From assembly GCA_011009095.1 (NCBI GenBank), contig VTPC01090576.1:24617-88616 (forward strand): a stretch of 64,000 nucleotides of DNA. Direction: 5' to 3'. A model generated the notes under the pieces. The model made no database searches, was not told where the DNA came from, and saw only the letters and a program-made list of their open reading frames with translations. The stretch's first letter is position 1, and every line of letters begins with the position of its first letter. Both the position numbers and the translations under genes were made by a program. The stretch is from Ignelater luminosus (taxonomy: Eukaryota; Arthropoda; Insecta; Coleoptera; Elateridae). This document shows, piece by piece, positions 1-13,600 of this stretch.

Positions 1-3000
1 ACTTTCTGTTGACAGTTCAATTTAAATTATCCAATTAAAAGTGTTTACGTTCATCTGTTTCATATCCAGAATAGGTATCAAAACAATTGAAATGTGTCTA
101 TTTATGTTACTTAACTAATACGATTTAAACTCATCTCTAGAACGAGACATTTTGTGCTGTGATTTTCGATCTAGTAGGCCGATTTGAATTTTGTTTTCAC
201 CAAAAGATTGTTATTGTTGTTTCCTTTCCAACGAGGTATCTTCAGGGATAAAATAAATAAAATTAAATTACATTATTTTAGTTAATTTTCTCAATTCACT
301 GCAAACTTAATTTTCTTTTAAATAGCACTAGGTGAAAGCTTATCCTTTTCCGAATAAAATGATGTGCCACTTGTTCACGTTATTTTTAATAGGTAAAACC
401 ATAAGAACCCTCAATTATGTAGTTCTGAGTACAGAGCCCGTTCATAGTTCAGCAAAAGAAAAAGGGATTTTGTGTCATTATTGGACTTTAATTTAATAAA
501 AAATAAGTGACAAAATCCAGGAAGAGAACTCTGGGCGTCCATGTGCGCAAGAGTTTTTTCCTGATTAAGAGAAAGTAAATCAAGAAATGTCGAGGATAGC
601 GAACAGGTAATTATACGATAAGATTACTGTTTGATTGTAACATCAAACGTTACAAACTGACATCTTTAACATTTTATTGCTTTTATAGGTAACGAGCTTC
701 AAAAGCTTAAAAATAGTTTTTTATTATGTTGTTGTTTAGCTATCTTTCTTTCTTCCTGTTATAAGACGTCTATTTATATGTTAATGTTTATATGCTTATT
801 GCTGTATTTTGGCAAATTAGTGTAATCTTTATCTAATCATTATTGGACGTCTCAAGTACTAGCGGTCTAAAGTAAACAGGATACCTTTTTGATTTCCAGA
901 ATTTTCTGTAATTAATTAGGTGGTATTCTTTTATAATAAGTATAGCACAAGACACGGAACTACAACATAATGGATATTGTAGCAAACTTTTTTTTCCAGC
1001 GATTTCAAAAGTTACTAACCTCCTCTGAGATGCACCTATTTTCCATCTTTTAATTTTTTTTATATCGTTAAGCGTTCTTATTTAACATTTAACAATATAA
1101 AAATATTTAAAAACACGCCTGTGAACTAAATTTTATTTAATTAAATAAATTACAATTTTTTATTAATACCATGAATTATATATAAACATAATTTGCTCTC
1201 ATTAAGGAACTTAGAACTTTATAAGGTATAATGAACAGTGAACGAATTAACTGTAATTATAATAATAATATAAAAGGAACATTTTATCTAGTTCTATTTG
1301 TTGCCATAAATATCCGTAAATCTAAATAGTTTATTTTTGAGCAACAAACTTCTTTTTACTGTGATACCAAAATACAAGAGCTGCTAATAGAGAGCGCCAC
1401 CTAAATAAAAAGTGTACGAATTAGGAGTATTTTAACAACATTTCTTGCGACATCTCTTGACTAGTGGCTACATTATTTTTCTGAGTGCTAAAGAAATCTT
1501 GTTTTCAGATTAAAGCAATATATGAGAAATCTTTTTGTGTAAATTCTGAGTTACTCAAAACAGTTATCTTACTGAAATATGAATGTAGGAGCAGGCAGCA
1601 AAACAAGCACAGGATTCTTCGTAAATTATAAAATTAACATATTTAATACAAAAGCAAATTAAAACACCAGCGAATTTAACTAATATTTGGTAGACTTCTA
1701 ATTAGAAATTTATTGAATTTATTATCCATAACATTTAAAAGAAAATTCTTATCGAAATATACAAAGAAGTTTTGAATAACCATGGCAATTCAAAAAAGAT
1801 ATTTTTTGATACGTCAACTGGAATAGAAAATAGAGAAATATCTATTATTATATAGATTTGACAAATTTATGAATTGAATAAAGCTTCTTTTGTATACGTA
1901 AACAATATACACCAAATAGCCTAATATTTGTTATTCATTGCCTTGATTGAATTCAGTAAAACAAGATAATGTTGTTTAAAATGTTTAAATTAGCGCTTTA
2001 AGTACAAGTGTACCATATAAAAGACAGCTCAAAAATAATTTTCTCCCTCCGAAATTATCATAGATTTTTTAATTTGCAAATTACAACATATTTTACAATT
2101 TTTTGATGAGTTGTTTATGTTTTCTTACCGATTTGTCATTAGAAAGTTCATAAAAAAAGCAATCAAAGCTTGTTTGGTTTTCGGTGTTGTATGCTGCTTG
2201 ATATAAATTATCAAATGTTCAAAAAAGTTACAACGCGATTTTGATTTACATTGGAGTTACATATCAAAACATTTTTCTTTATGGTTCTGTACTGTTTGTA
2301 TCCATATTTTATTTTTGTGTTATAAATTTATTATAAAACATATGATGTTCTATATTATATAGGAAAAATGTATTGCTGTAATTGAACACTTACTTTGATT
2401 TATATTTGAGAAATAGTGTGGACAATCTACGAGCTTCTGAAAAGATCCAAAACATATAGGCATAATTGCGAGTTCCGGTACATTAGGTTCAAGAATATCT
2501 ATTACATTTCCGTGAGGAACAGCCAAGTCACAACAGATTTTCTTTTTCATTTTATAATTTCTTCAAAATTCAAAGTTCATAAAAAGTATTTACTGTATAC
2601 TAGATTAGACTTGGATAAATTTATTTCTATTTTGATCAGCATGAATATACTGATTCTGTCAAATGACTAAGGTCACTTTTAATAGAACAAAAGAAAAAGA
2701 GAAAATAAAAAATTTACTGTAAAACCATGTAACCCATGCAACTGAGAAGGCAGTAGAAATGATATTGGCTTTCTAATTGCTTGCCACAGTTACCAATGTG
2801 CGTTGTCTAATTGACTTGTAGATTCTTCAGCATTAGAACTGTACTGTATAAAAAAAGTACCATGTGATAGTTTGGGAAAATTAAACGAAAATGATAATAG
2901 TATGCACCAAAGAAACCATTTATTAATTGCAGACTGCAGTTAACTTAGTGTCATTGGTTGCGTATCGATCACTCATAAGGGCTACAGGGTGACATTGTTC

Positions 3001-4771
3001 CAGACATGTTGAAAGAAGATTTCGAACCCCGCAGCCTTCTTGGACAAGACGTCACTGACTGTCACCTTACAGAACCTAAATTAAATTCTTTTCAACTTAT
3101 CAGTAAAATAGAAACATCGGTTACCATTTTATTATCATTTTTTTAAATTCTATATCTATTCAGCAATTTTATTTTGAATCTTTATTGTGAAGCATGCTTC
3201 AGTAGCCCATTAAGAAATTTTTTACTTAAAATTATTTCTAGTGGTGATAAATAGTTAATGGGCTAAATTAGCAATTTAATAAAATCGTCTTCATAATGGA
3301 ATCTAATATTAGGAATAATGACACGGGAAGTCTTGTTATAACAATCGGAAATGCTGAATTAATAAAACTCTTTTAACATACTGCCAAAACCTAGGGAAGG
3401 GAAGGGAAAGGGATGACAATAAATCACAAAAATACTATAACTTCAAAAGTAATTTGTAAAACGAGCCTTCGGCCGATAATGAAATTTCAGACAGTTTTCT
3501 TTACCTTGTTTTACATAATTATTATAGTGTGTTCAGTAAATATCATTTTCAAACTTTCATCTACTCGATATTTCACATATACTAACTCTCAGTCAAATAG
3601 GCTCAAAGTAAAACTGTTCATTTCTGAACTTAATGGGAAAAAGGCAGCGATGCATGAGCGGTTTGCGCATCTCTCACTAAAATATAATATAATAGGCTGC
3701 TGCGACACCCAAACATGGAGAAGTAATAAGTCATAATGTGAAAGTACGTAGTAGTAACGATATCGTCTAACAAAAATAACATAAAATCCATCGGATTTAC
3801 TATTAGTCCTTCAATAGTCAAATTGATTCGCATGTCAAAAGTCGAGTTCAACTACGATAATCAAAAACATTCTGCGCTCCCTAGGTTGCAGATTCTCTGG
3901 TTGTACAGCGACAGCAGCGGTGAGCAGTCAAGAAGATTCACCAATCTTGGTGGCAAGCATTAGCGACTCCCTGGTACCCAACAACTCGCACGTAAACGTC
4001 TTAATTTATGCATAAATTGCTTACGGCATACTCAGTTAATCGCAAATTGCCGTTCAAATATAAAATATCGCACTTGCAACATCTAACTTTATTGCATAAA
4101 CAAGAGAATTCCGCAAGCCTGCCCATTACTGTTAGTACCTTTAAACCTTTTAGACGTGGGACTACCTTAGCTCTTAATGTTTTGGTTTTTGGAAAGGACA
4201 CAGAGAGTCAACAATCAAGCTTGATAAACTGCCCAAATTGGACGACTACTTTAGGGACTATTGAAGATGCTCTATTATTTACGTCAATGTATAACCTTTA
4301 CGAATTATATTGGTTGTGAAGTTGGTAACTTTAGACTATTCAATTAAAGTTTTGGGGAAACGAATGATTCGTTCTGAGCACGTACCCGTCGTTCTTGGTG
4401 CTTGTTAAACCCGAAGCAAAATAACTAGTTTCACTTAAATGTTTATTCTTCTTGCTCGGATGTAGCAGTACCCATATTTATTTTATTCTTTCATCTTATG
4501 GTAGAGAGATTTCAGTGTGGGGTGCACAAACCGCTCATGCATATCTACCTGCTTTTGCATTAATTAAGTTCGCGATTGAACATAATTTCCTCACGTTGGA
4601 GGGTTAATCTTCAAATTATCTTAATTTACTAATACTTACAAAGTAAAATATTTTTTGAGTTATATTATGTGGGGACTATTGATATTTTCTAATACTGAGT
4701 GACTACATGATACACCACAAAAGAGGCCACAATACACGCACTTCTAACCATGCGTTTGAAGAATCCTTAGT

Positions 4772-5002
4772 TTAGAGAACGGTTGCTACTCTAATAACGC
4801 CGTCTTCACTTGGGTGAACCTCACTGACGCATCTAACTTTCCAAGACAGGAGAAGCAAATTATCATCAACCAAGAGAACTATCTCCCTTTGCCCAATACA
4901 AAGAAGTTGTAAAAACAGTTCGGTTCTTATTAATAAATCCATATGACTAGAATTGTGAAACTTGGGGTCGGCTAATCTCAATTTTAAATGTTGGGAAGGC
5001 AA
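4772..5002 (-). pseudogene. BEL/Pao LTR-retrotransposon remnant (protease-region piece joined to integrase C-terminal piece)
   Basis: A 76-residue open frame. Residues 1-38 carry the LADPKF...DLLI...LLCIGQ pattern typical of the region around the BEL/Pao aspartic protease. Residues 39-76 (DDN...SWK...EVHPSEDGVIRV) match the end of the BEL/Pao integrase domain. The two normally lie about a thousand residues apart, so the copy has a large in-frame internal deletion with its junction near 4888. Stops follow directly. I could not define LTRs. The less AT-rich flank at 3.9-4.6 kb may belong to the same insertion. Confidence 0.7.
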
Positions 5003-5519
5003 AAACCAAAACCAGAAAGTGGCAAGTTGTTTTTGAGATCACACTTTGCCGAGTTTATGTAATTCAGTTATGCAAAATGCCAATTTATCGTTGCAATATT
5101 TTGAAATTATACCCGAAGTCAGTAAAAGACACTCTAACCTTTATAAAGCTTCTAGTATAAGAAAATATCTCATACAAGGTGTTTACTATAAGTATGTCAA
5201 AAATATAATATGAAAAAGTAAATGTATTTTACTTTAATAAACTTATATCTAAAAATGGTAAATCTTCGAGTTTTTCTGAAATTCCTTCTAACGCAAACAT
5301 TGCGTCTACTATTACATTTGTTTGGCTGAGAAGATAGTGCATTTGGAGATTTTATTTGTGTAATAAATGGAATTGAATTCAAGAAATTAGTAAATTAAAA
5401 TATACGTAAAGTTAAATTTACTACTGAAAAGAAATATAATTACTGCCGTCTAATGTGCAGTAAGTTAGTTACTATTTTAAGCTATTAGTAAGTAGTACCT
5501 GATGTAGAGGAAAAACTAC

Positions 5520-6039
5520 TTATCGCCAGATTTCTCAATTCCAAAAATGCAGAAACATTACGTAGATTATTGCAAAGAAAAAGTGAAATTGTTTACAGGA
5601 GAATATTAGTAGAAGGTTTTATTAATTTTGTCATTTCACAAACCAAAAAATGACACATGCTGTAAATGTGATAAATTTGATATGCAACTTAAATGTACAA
5701 ATAATGAAAACAAACATATACCTGTTGAAAAGAAGAAAAGCAAACACTTAAATCTGGCTGAATCAGTATACGAACTGAAAAGAGTCAACAAAGAAAACAG
5801 CAAACGGAATCCAGAAGTGCTGACGTCATTTGATTTACAGAAGTACTTTCCAATGCCCTGTTTAAAAAATGGAATGAGCTTCTATAAACATCAGTTTAGG
5901 AGTACAACCATCCTGTTTATCAAGCTCTAGGAAAATGCTTTCTTCTTCATGTTACCTGTGGAATGAAACAGTAGCAGGACGTGATGGTCAAGAAATTGGT
6001 TTCTGTATCCATCATTACTTACCTAGCCTGCCACAAAAC
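5520..6039 (+). pseudogene. Decayed DNA-transposon transposase-like ORF
   Basis: Resembles a transposase-like protein family widespread in arthropod genomes. The order of motifs is preserved: SFHKPKNDTCCKCDKF (from 5631), then a Lys/Glu-rich helix, then a TSFDLQKYFPMP block (about 5825-5860) and FYKHQF. After a frameshift near 5930, a SCYLWNETVAGRDGQEIGF block follows from 5944 to a stop at 6037-6039. Upstream residues (about 5545-5625) also look related but contain stops. I cannot name the superfamily with certainty (Sola-like is one possibility). Not a functional gene. Confidence 0.6.
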
Positions 6040-6996
6040 TGATACAATATTATAGAAGAGACTAAGCAGTACACTCTTGCAGAAATTAATCTACTGGTTA
6101 GGGAAATCTAATTCGGTTAGTACAGAGAAAACCACCAATAAAAGTAGTAAAATTGGAACAAAATCTAAGTTGTGGATGAAATGTTCAGAATTCTTAAATC
6201 AAACAGTCAATCGTTTACCATTTCCTTTTATGCAAATGCTGAAATATCTGGAACTGTCGCTGCATCAACCAAAAGCCCCGAGATTTTTCTAACATTTTCT
6301 TAACATACATGTACATAGTTAGCACCCTATTATCATTTAACCCAGGGTACTCTTTTATATTTTGTTCAATTTTGTGCTTATGAATACAGGGAGATTCACA
6401 TAAAACGCGACCCAATTTGGATAGACAGCTCAACTTATAAATTCATAAATAACGTTGATCCATGTTAATTCTCAATTAAATTTACAGAGATACAGTTATT
6501 AGAGATGACTGCAACTTTAGAATGTCAATACGCACATGCCATGTCAAGGTTATGTTTTAAACTTAAAACTTTCAGAATCTGTAACCAGAAAATTACGAAA
6601 AAAATCACTGAAACGAAATAAAGAAAGCTTTTGTATTGTATACATTTATCTTGTGATCACTGATAAAGTTTAAAGAAAAGCAAAATTCAGTTGTATTAAA
6701 TATTACAAAACAACATACAAGACGATTTGATTTATTTTTATACACTAGCATTTGTTAACATGCATGTTCCGATACTCAACTGTGACATGTGAGCACCAGT
6801 AAATATTATAAAATGCACATGAATTTATTGGTCGATGGCTCTCTTTATTAAAGTATGAACTGCCTTGGTGTTATCTTAACATTTTCATCCGTGGTGGCAG
6901 TCTACATTCTCCATTGTTTTTGTATGTTTATTTGTTATAAATGTTTTCTCTTGCAGCATTCTCCACCCTTGGGCAGCAGTTATTATTATGTAGTAT

Positions 6997-7108
6997 TATG
7001 ACCCGAAGCACTATCTTAATAGTTCCGGGTGTTTTTATTTATTATGTTTATTTATGACCCGAAGCACTATCTTAATAGTTCTGTGCTTTTATTTATATAT
7101 TTATTACG
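6997..7108. repeat. 56-bp tandem duplication
   Basis: Two adjacent copies: GACCCGAAGCACTATCTTAA occurs starting at 7000 and again at 7056, followed in both by TAGTTC and a T-rich stretch. Divergence between copies is low in the first half. Confidence 0.8.
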
Positions 7109-7586
7109 TGGAATGATAGACTGTTCACAATTTTTGGCTACGGCCGGAGACTAAGGAGCTATTGGTAATAGAGTACGGTCTCTTCCCTTTGTCTTTGCTA
7201 ACATACTCTTCAGTTTTGTTTGATGAGTGCTATAAGTACGTATCCGAGTAATGGAGAGAGCAGGACTAGTTTAATTTATGTTGCAACAAATGAATTTGTA
7301 ATGTGCATTATGTTGTGTGTTCGGAACATTCATTTTCTCATTTTTTTTGTCTGTCTCTCACCAAGTTCTTATGAAATCAATTAATGCAAACTACCGCTTA
7401 TTATGTGTTTTGTTTTATTTATAATTATTCTTTGCTAATTATTATTATGTTGGTACCATATTATTGCTTGCTTTTATTTGACATTTATTTATTTTACTGA
7501 ATGTCACTGTGTCTTGTTGTTTTCAAGTTGGAAACGTTTATTTATACATTTGTGTATTAAAACTTGTATTGTTTGTTTTAAAAGAA

Positions 7587-7660
7587 TCTTCGGAGGTTTC
7601 TTGCTGGTTCTTCCTCCGAACTGATACTTGAACCAGTGTCTAAAAAGTTTATTCGGCCTT
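7587..7660 (+). repeat. Retroposon 3'-tail-like segment with small inverted repeat
   Basis: TTCGGAGG (7589-7596) and CCTCCGAA (7613-7620) form a hairpin around TTTCTTGCTGGTTCTT. The surrounding text resembles the conserved 3' end of some insect non-LTR/SINE families. Identification rests on recall of motif style only. Confidence 0.3.
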
Positions 7661-10600
7661 CACAACAAAATTTCGCATTCAATATACAACGTTCTATTTT
7701 AATCATAATCTGTGTTTTATTTGATTTCCTGTCTTCCCCACTATCGTTAGTAACCAGTGTACCTAAGTTTAGGGAATTTTAGAAACACAACGTAGGGTAG
7801 GTTAATTTGTTTGATGATCACGATTGACCATATTGATTCTGGGGTTTGCTTTCTGTTAGATCTGGGAGAGAAATTTAAATATTTGTCAGGACCTGGGCTT
7901 GGGATACTACAGTACCTATACGCAGTGCCAAAGCAGCATCTTTACAGCACTCGTCATAAATTAATTCCATGTCTGTTCTCATTAAATAGTTTGCTACAAA
8001 TCACTTTAATGAAACATTATTCTTTCAAGTAGGTGTTTGTGAACACAGTTACTAAGATTAAGACTTGTTTTTTGTTTTGCAGATATTTCTAGTACCTTTT
8101 GAAATATGGACGTTGGGTTGCATTCGAGGATCTTAAGGGAAGCGCTTTACGTGAAACACCCTGTATATCTATCGAAAGGCCAGTTCTGTTTTTGACGGAT
8201 ACAGCAGCTTTTATTATGTTTTGCAATACTAAGCATCTTTCGTAATAAAGCAGGGTAGTAGATAATCAATTCTTGATCGAGATTTCTTGTAAGAATCCAG
8301 AATGTTACAGACAATTAATGTAAGAAACTGATGGTCTTTTTGGAAGTTAATGTAGCTTTCAAACAATTTTATATACGGCTTGTTTTCCAGTTAACATACG
8401 AGAAATGGTAACACACTTCAGACTATCTGCCATTACTGATTATTGCTTGCTCTACAAAGAAATGATCACAGTAAAAACGTAGAACTTACATAGGCGTAAG
8501 GTAATAAATAATAAGACGGTTTCTTTTCCAAATAAATGTATATTTATTATGCTGTTCAATGAAAACACAGTCACAACATCTCGATCATCCAAGTGGGCCG
8601 CAGCCAACTGGAAGTCGAAACAATTGCTGTACACCAAATAGTAAAATTGTCTAATGTAACATGGATACTGCACACGCTAAATAAAAACGAAAGCAACGTT
8701 TGGAAGGTGCTGCTCGCACACCTATGAGTACTTTGTACGTATATAGTATATAATTAGTATGCGTCGCCACGCCTCATTCACACACTTCCCAAAAAATAAC
8801 GCGGATCCCGCCGACGGCCTTCTATATATTATTTATATAAATTTTTATATACAAATTTATTTAAAAATTCCTAAACGTTAATTTCCTTAAATTTATAAAC
8901 CTAAAAACTCTACAATAATTTTTTTGTCCATACCAAATTTTGATTCACACCAATATTAAATATAAAAATACTTTAAATTCTTACACATATAAACTTTTCG
9001 GGGCCGCAGTCGGGATTCGCGAAACGAAATAAATTTTGAGCTATCTCGATTTTCACGTTTTTTTGTACTAAATATACAATCTTATTCGATTCTCTATCGT
9101 TTACGCGATGCCTAACCTTAATAGTTACTGAATTATATTCGGAGCCTGCGGCTGTGGCGGTGGTCAAAAGCACCAGCGACTATGACCTAATACACTCGAC
9201 AACTAACCACTGCTTTTACCGGGTTTTTATAACTCAAGTTTGCCGCTCATTATTTTTTCCATTCTAACGTTCAAGTATACATAACTAATTGCTTAAATCA
9301 GAACTAAATGGTATGCAGAGCAAAATAGATTTCCATAGTTACTAATATCCATTTTTATCTTATTTACAATCTCTTACATCATTATATTTATATTCATCTT
9401 ACCAGTACCTAAATATTAGAGTATAAGAGAAAAATGGCTCTGTTCTACATTTAGTCTCTTTAAAAGATTACATATCGTACCTAAAGTGAAAAATAATTTG
9501 AGCTAAAACAAAGAAACTAATGGAAATCTATTTGTCGAACAGATGCGAATGTTCTGTTATTTGGGTTGCCTATATTTAGGCGATACACACTTAACAGTTT
9601 GCATTCATACACCATCTAACAATAATTGCCCTTAGTGTAACATTCTTAAACTTATATAAAAACAAATGATACTATAAATATAAAAACATTACATTTACAT
9701 GTAAACAAACAACAGAAAATCTTAAACAATACAATTAACTATCTAATGCCACAATGTTCAGTATTAAAATTAATACAATAAAGATAACATAATCATAAGA
9801 TCGGCACAAGTTTCTTCATCGAACGTTCCGTATACAAACAGAACTTGAGTTAACAATTAATTTTAACCTAAATTCGATTGTGAATAACAGCCAAAGGAGT
9901 GGTACATTTCATTTAATATATCCATGCAACCTCTAAAAGGTCACATTTCCGGAAATTTAGATGCCAAAACCTTAAAATCCAGTGGTTACGTTTGACGATT
10001 GTCATAGGAATCGTTGTCGAGTTGGAACGAGGAAGACAGAAGTCATCTGGTGACTGAAAAATAAACTTAATAGGGTTTTCACAAGTAAATCTGGGGTCGA
10101 ATTTCGATTATATTGCACTTTTTATAACGGAAACTACACTTTTACGGAAATTTTTTATCTAGGCCGTTTCTAACAATTTGTAGCTGAGTATGGAATGTAC
10201 TTGTAATTCATTTAGCAAATAATAATAACAACCTACAATCGCAGTACTAAACTGACTGAGTGTATTAAGACTAATTAATTTTGACAATCATTCAGTTCGT
10301 TAAGTAAATATTGTCCAAATCTTCGTAACCAAATTAGAACCTTTTTACAAAATTTAGGCGTTTCTTCCTATACGTTCAGGTTTATCTTTTTAATTTAGGC
10401 TCTTATAATTGACTTTTTAATGACTAGCAATAGCAGGTACTGCAATTATTTAATAATAAGAATATTTCCAAGGGAAAAAATCAAAGTGTGTGCAGCATTA
10501 TAGTATATTGTATCAATATGTGTTTATGTAGCTTCCAATCTCCTCGGCGTCAAAATTCGTCCCCATTTTTACCTGTAGTAATTTAACGAATAACAATAAC

Positions 10601-13600
10601 AGTCAACGTAAACTGTAACATGGGTGTAACTGAAACCATCGATCTGTATGTATATTATTATCTACTTCTAGTTCAAAGTTACTATATACCACAAATAGTA
10701 GTAGCCTTACCAAAGCTTGAGGATAGCTTGGTTTAGCCTCTTAGCATAACAATATAATATTTATGAAATAACCTTATGACTTATGATATCGAACGCCTCT
10801 TAATTGAACTAAATTTAAGTACAGGCGGCAGAATGTGTCTTGAGGAACGCTTTGGTTGGGCATTGTGTCTATTTAGGGCCCTTATTTTGTAATTTTTTTT
10901 TTCGTAAAAACAAATTTGAAGGCACTTTTTTGACGGACGAATTGGCCCAATGTGAATTTTAAAATGTGAAATGTATTTATATATAACCGGGTTTTCGAAA
11001 ACTTTTCGAGAACTGTAGTTTTTGTGTTGGTTGCCTTCATTGTTTACTATTGCGTCAGTTTTTGTGTGGCTTTTTAATGACTATTTCAAATTGAGAGCGC
11101 TCCTCAATATGGATTCTGCCGCAAAATTAAGTTTGCTACGACTAAATTAGTCTTGAGTAATTTTATTTGTTGTTTGTTGTGCTTGGTTGCAAGTTTTATT
11201 CGCATACACAGTTTCCAACAAACGATGGCCTTACTAGAGTTTCAGAGACCATCTTATTGTTTTTTTTTGTTTTATTTTTGTTACTATCAAAAATTCCTTT
11301 TTTTTTACTTTTTTAAGTTTCTTAGCGAAAATACGCCATCGTTATCAAAAATTTACCAATTTCTTGAAGTTCGTTTTAAAAATAAATCAGCGAAGTTGAT
11401 GGTACCTATTTGGTTTTTTTCAACTGAGAACCGTTTTGATAAATAGAAGAGATTTTATCTGAGTGGATAAGTGGATTAAATTAGATCTTTAAGTCTTAAT
11501 GAATTGTACTTAGGTGGAATTGAGTGATAGTTGGGAAAAAGTCCACTGACTACAAATACAGTCAAGGCAAAATCTATGGGATTTAAAGAAACCCTAAACT
11601 TCAAATCCTTAGCAAAACTTGTTACAACTATAGTTTCTATCATAAGTATACCTAATTTTGTACTAGAGAGAATCTCACCAAGCACACTACATAATTGCTT
11701 GTTACTATTTAAATGCTGAAGATAAATCCTTAGATATCCTTGTGAATATGGCTAACATATAAGTTAGAAAGTTCTTAATCCTTACTCGTTTATATTGCTG
11801 TTTGCCTAGAAGAATGTATTGGAGGCTAGCAAAAATTTTCATTGGTAACCATAGAAGAAACAAAAATAAATCATCGCCATGAGTTTTATGATGATATCTT
11901 TTGTAATAAATCTAAAACTGCTATTGTCTAATCAAATCTGTCTATTGAAAATTAGTTCTGAGTTCTATACAGCAATATCTTTCGATTCTTTCTGAATTGC
12001 AGTTAAAACTAAAGTCAGCTGAGTTCTGCAAAAACTTGTGTCTTAGTAAAGATATCAAAATCTACAAAATATTGTTTCTTATTCAAAAATCAAATGCTTC
12101 CAACTAACGATTTTGTCCTTTAAGTTTCTTGCATGCCTAGTTGTATAGAAGAATTCCTTGATTTATTTTTAAAACGAAAGCATTTTCATCAAAAAATACA
12201 AAATTGTCTGGAATGGAATAGATTGAGATGCTATGTTAAACAAAGGTCTACCTTAAAATAATCATATAAACACCTAGTTAAACTACACTGCAACGCAAGC
12301 GTAACGTTAACGCAACGTAGTTCATAAACCAAAGTGTAACACAACAAGAAATGAACGGAGGCGTTCGATTTGTTACCAACAATTGTACATGTATACTACA
12401 ACTCACACAAAATGCTATGTATTACATATTGGACTAGATAAGTTAATAACCTTAATGAAAAATGGTTAAAAATCGCCGGTATCTGGATGAAGAACGATAT
12501 ATATACTAGCAAATAATCGCGCTATAACGGTAGGAGATTTTTCGTCATAAGAAAATAGAATAAGGCAGATTTTGGTTATACACACTCATATCATTTTGCT
12601 TCAAATTTTAATTAAGGCGCAGAGGTGCTTAAAATAAGCTTGTACTTTTTTCGTGATATTTTTAGTATTTTAGTTGAATTTTTTTGAACCGGTGACCTAA
12701 ACGTTTTCCGAACAGTGTTTTTTTTTGAAGCCTGTAAATGATATTTGTTCTTTTTTTTTCCTGTAAATTAAAACCAGTATGCGCAACTTTCATGTGCGAG
12801 CACGATGAATCATTCGCTGTTCTTTACATGCAAGTTGCGTTAATGTATTTGTAACCTGAATGTGTGTGCATATTGAAACTAAAATTTTTTCAAAAATAAA
12901 TATTCAACATAAATATTATAAAACCGCCAAACACCATAAATTACTGCAGAAAAAGTAAAACGAAGGAGTGGGCATGCAATTGAGGGGTCCTACCTAGGAA
13001 GGGTGACTATTCTATGGATGATCCCTTATTAAAGGGAACTGCTTGGATTGACCTCAAAAATTACTTTACAGTCTCATCCAGAAAGAAATGTAGTTCCTCC
13101 ATGACCTTATACAGGCCTTTTCTGAATTCATCTGTTTGAATTGTCTTCAACAATTCATGCATTTGGTCGCCCATCTTTCGCGACCGCGAGTCTTTTAATG
13201 TGAAAATGACGCGCAAGTCGAAAAACTTGCTCTTATTGTGCGAAAAATATGTCAGCATTATTTATAATTATTAACGGGATTTCTAAATCAAATGTAATAA
13301 ATGGAATTGTCAAATCCAACAGTAATTTTGAGGTCTTATACTTTTTTATTTTGTCAAACTCTCGGGACTATTATAATAATAATCGAGAAGTAACTCTTAA
13401 TTCCAGAGGATGTTTTGATGATGTATCCGTCCGCCAGTATAACTGTATTTTAATAGCGAAAAGTAAAATTTTGTTGGCTTCTTCTTAATTATTATTAAAA
13501 TGAATCCACATAGCCAAGTTATATCTGCAGGATTTTTGCACTAAGCACAATAATAATAATGATAATTAGTTTTTTTTAACAAAGCACTTTAGGTATTCAC

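Larger units (their letters stand above)
6387..8163. mobile_element. TIR-bounded nonautonomous element, mariner-like ends
   Basis: The left end CAGGGAGATTCACATAAA and the reverse complement of the right end, CAGGGTGTTTCACGTAAA, agree at about 21 of 27 positions, and both ends are flanked by TA. The interior has no transposase frame. It contains a 56-bp tandem duplication (6997-7108) and a retroposon-tail-like segment near 7587-7660. The ends may instead come from two separate copies of the same family. Confidence 0.5.

Noticed and set aside
3020..3055. tRNA-like B-box resemblance on the minus strand (GGTTCGAAATC)
   Set aside because: Departs from the B-box consensus in its last positions, and no T-stem, acceptor stem or A-box could be paired around it.
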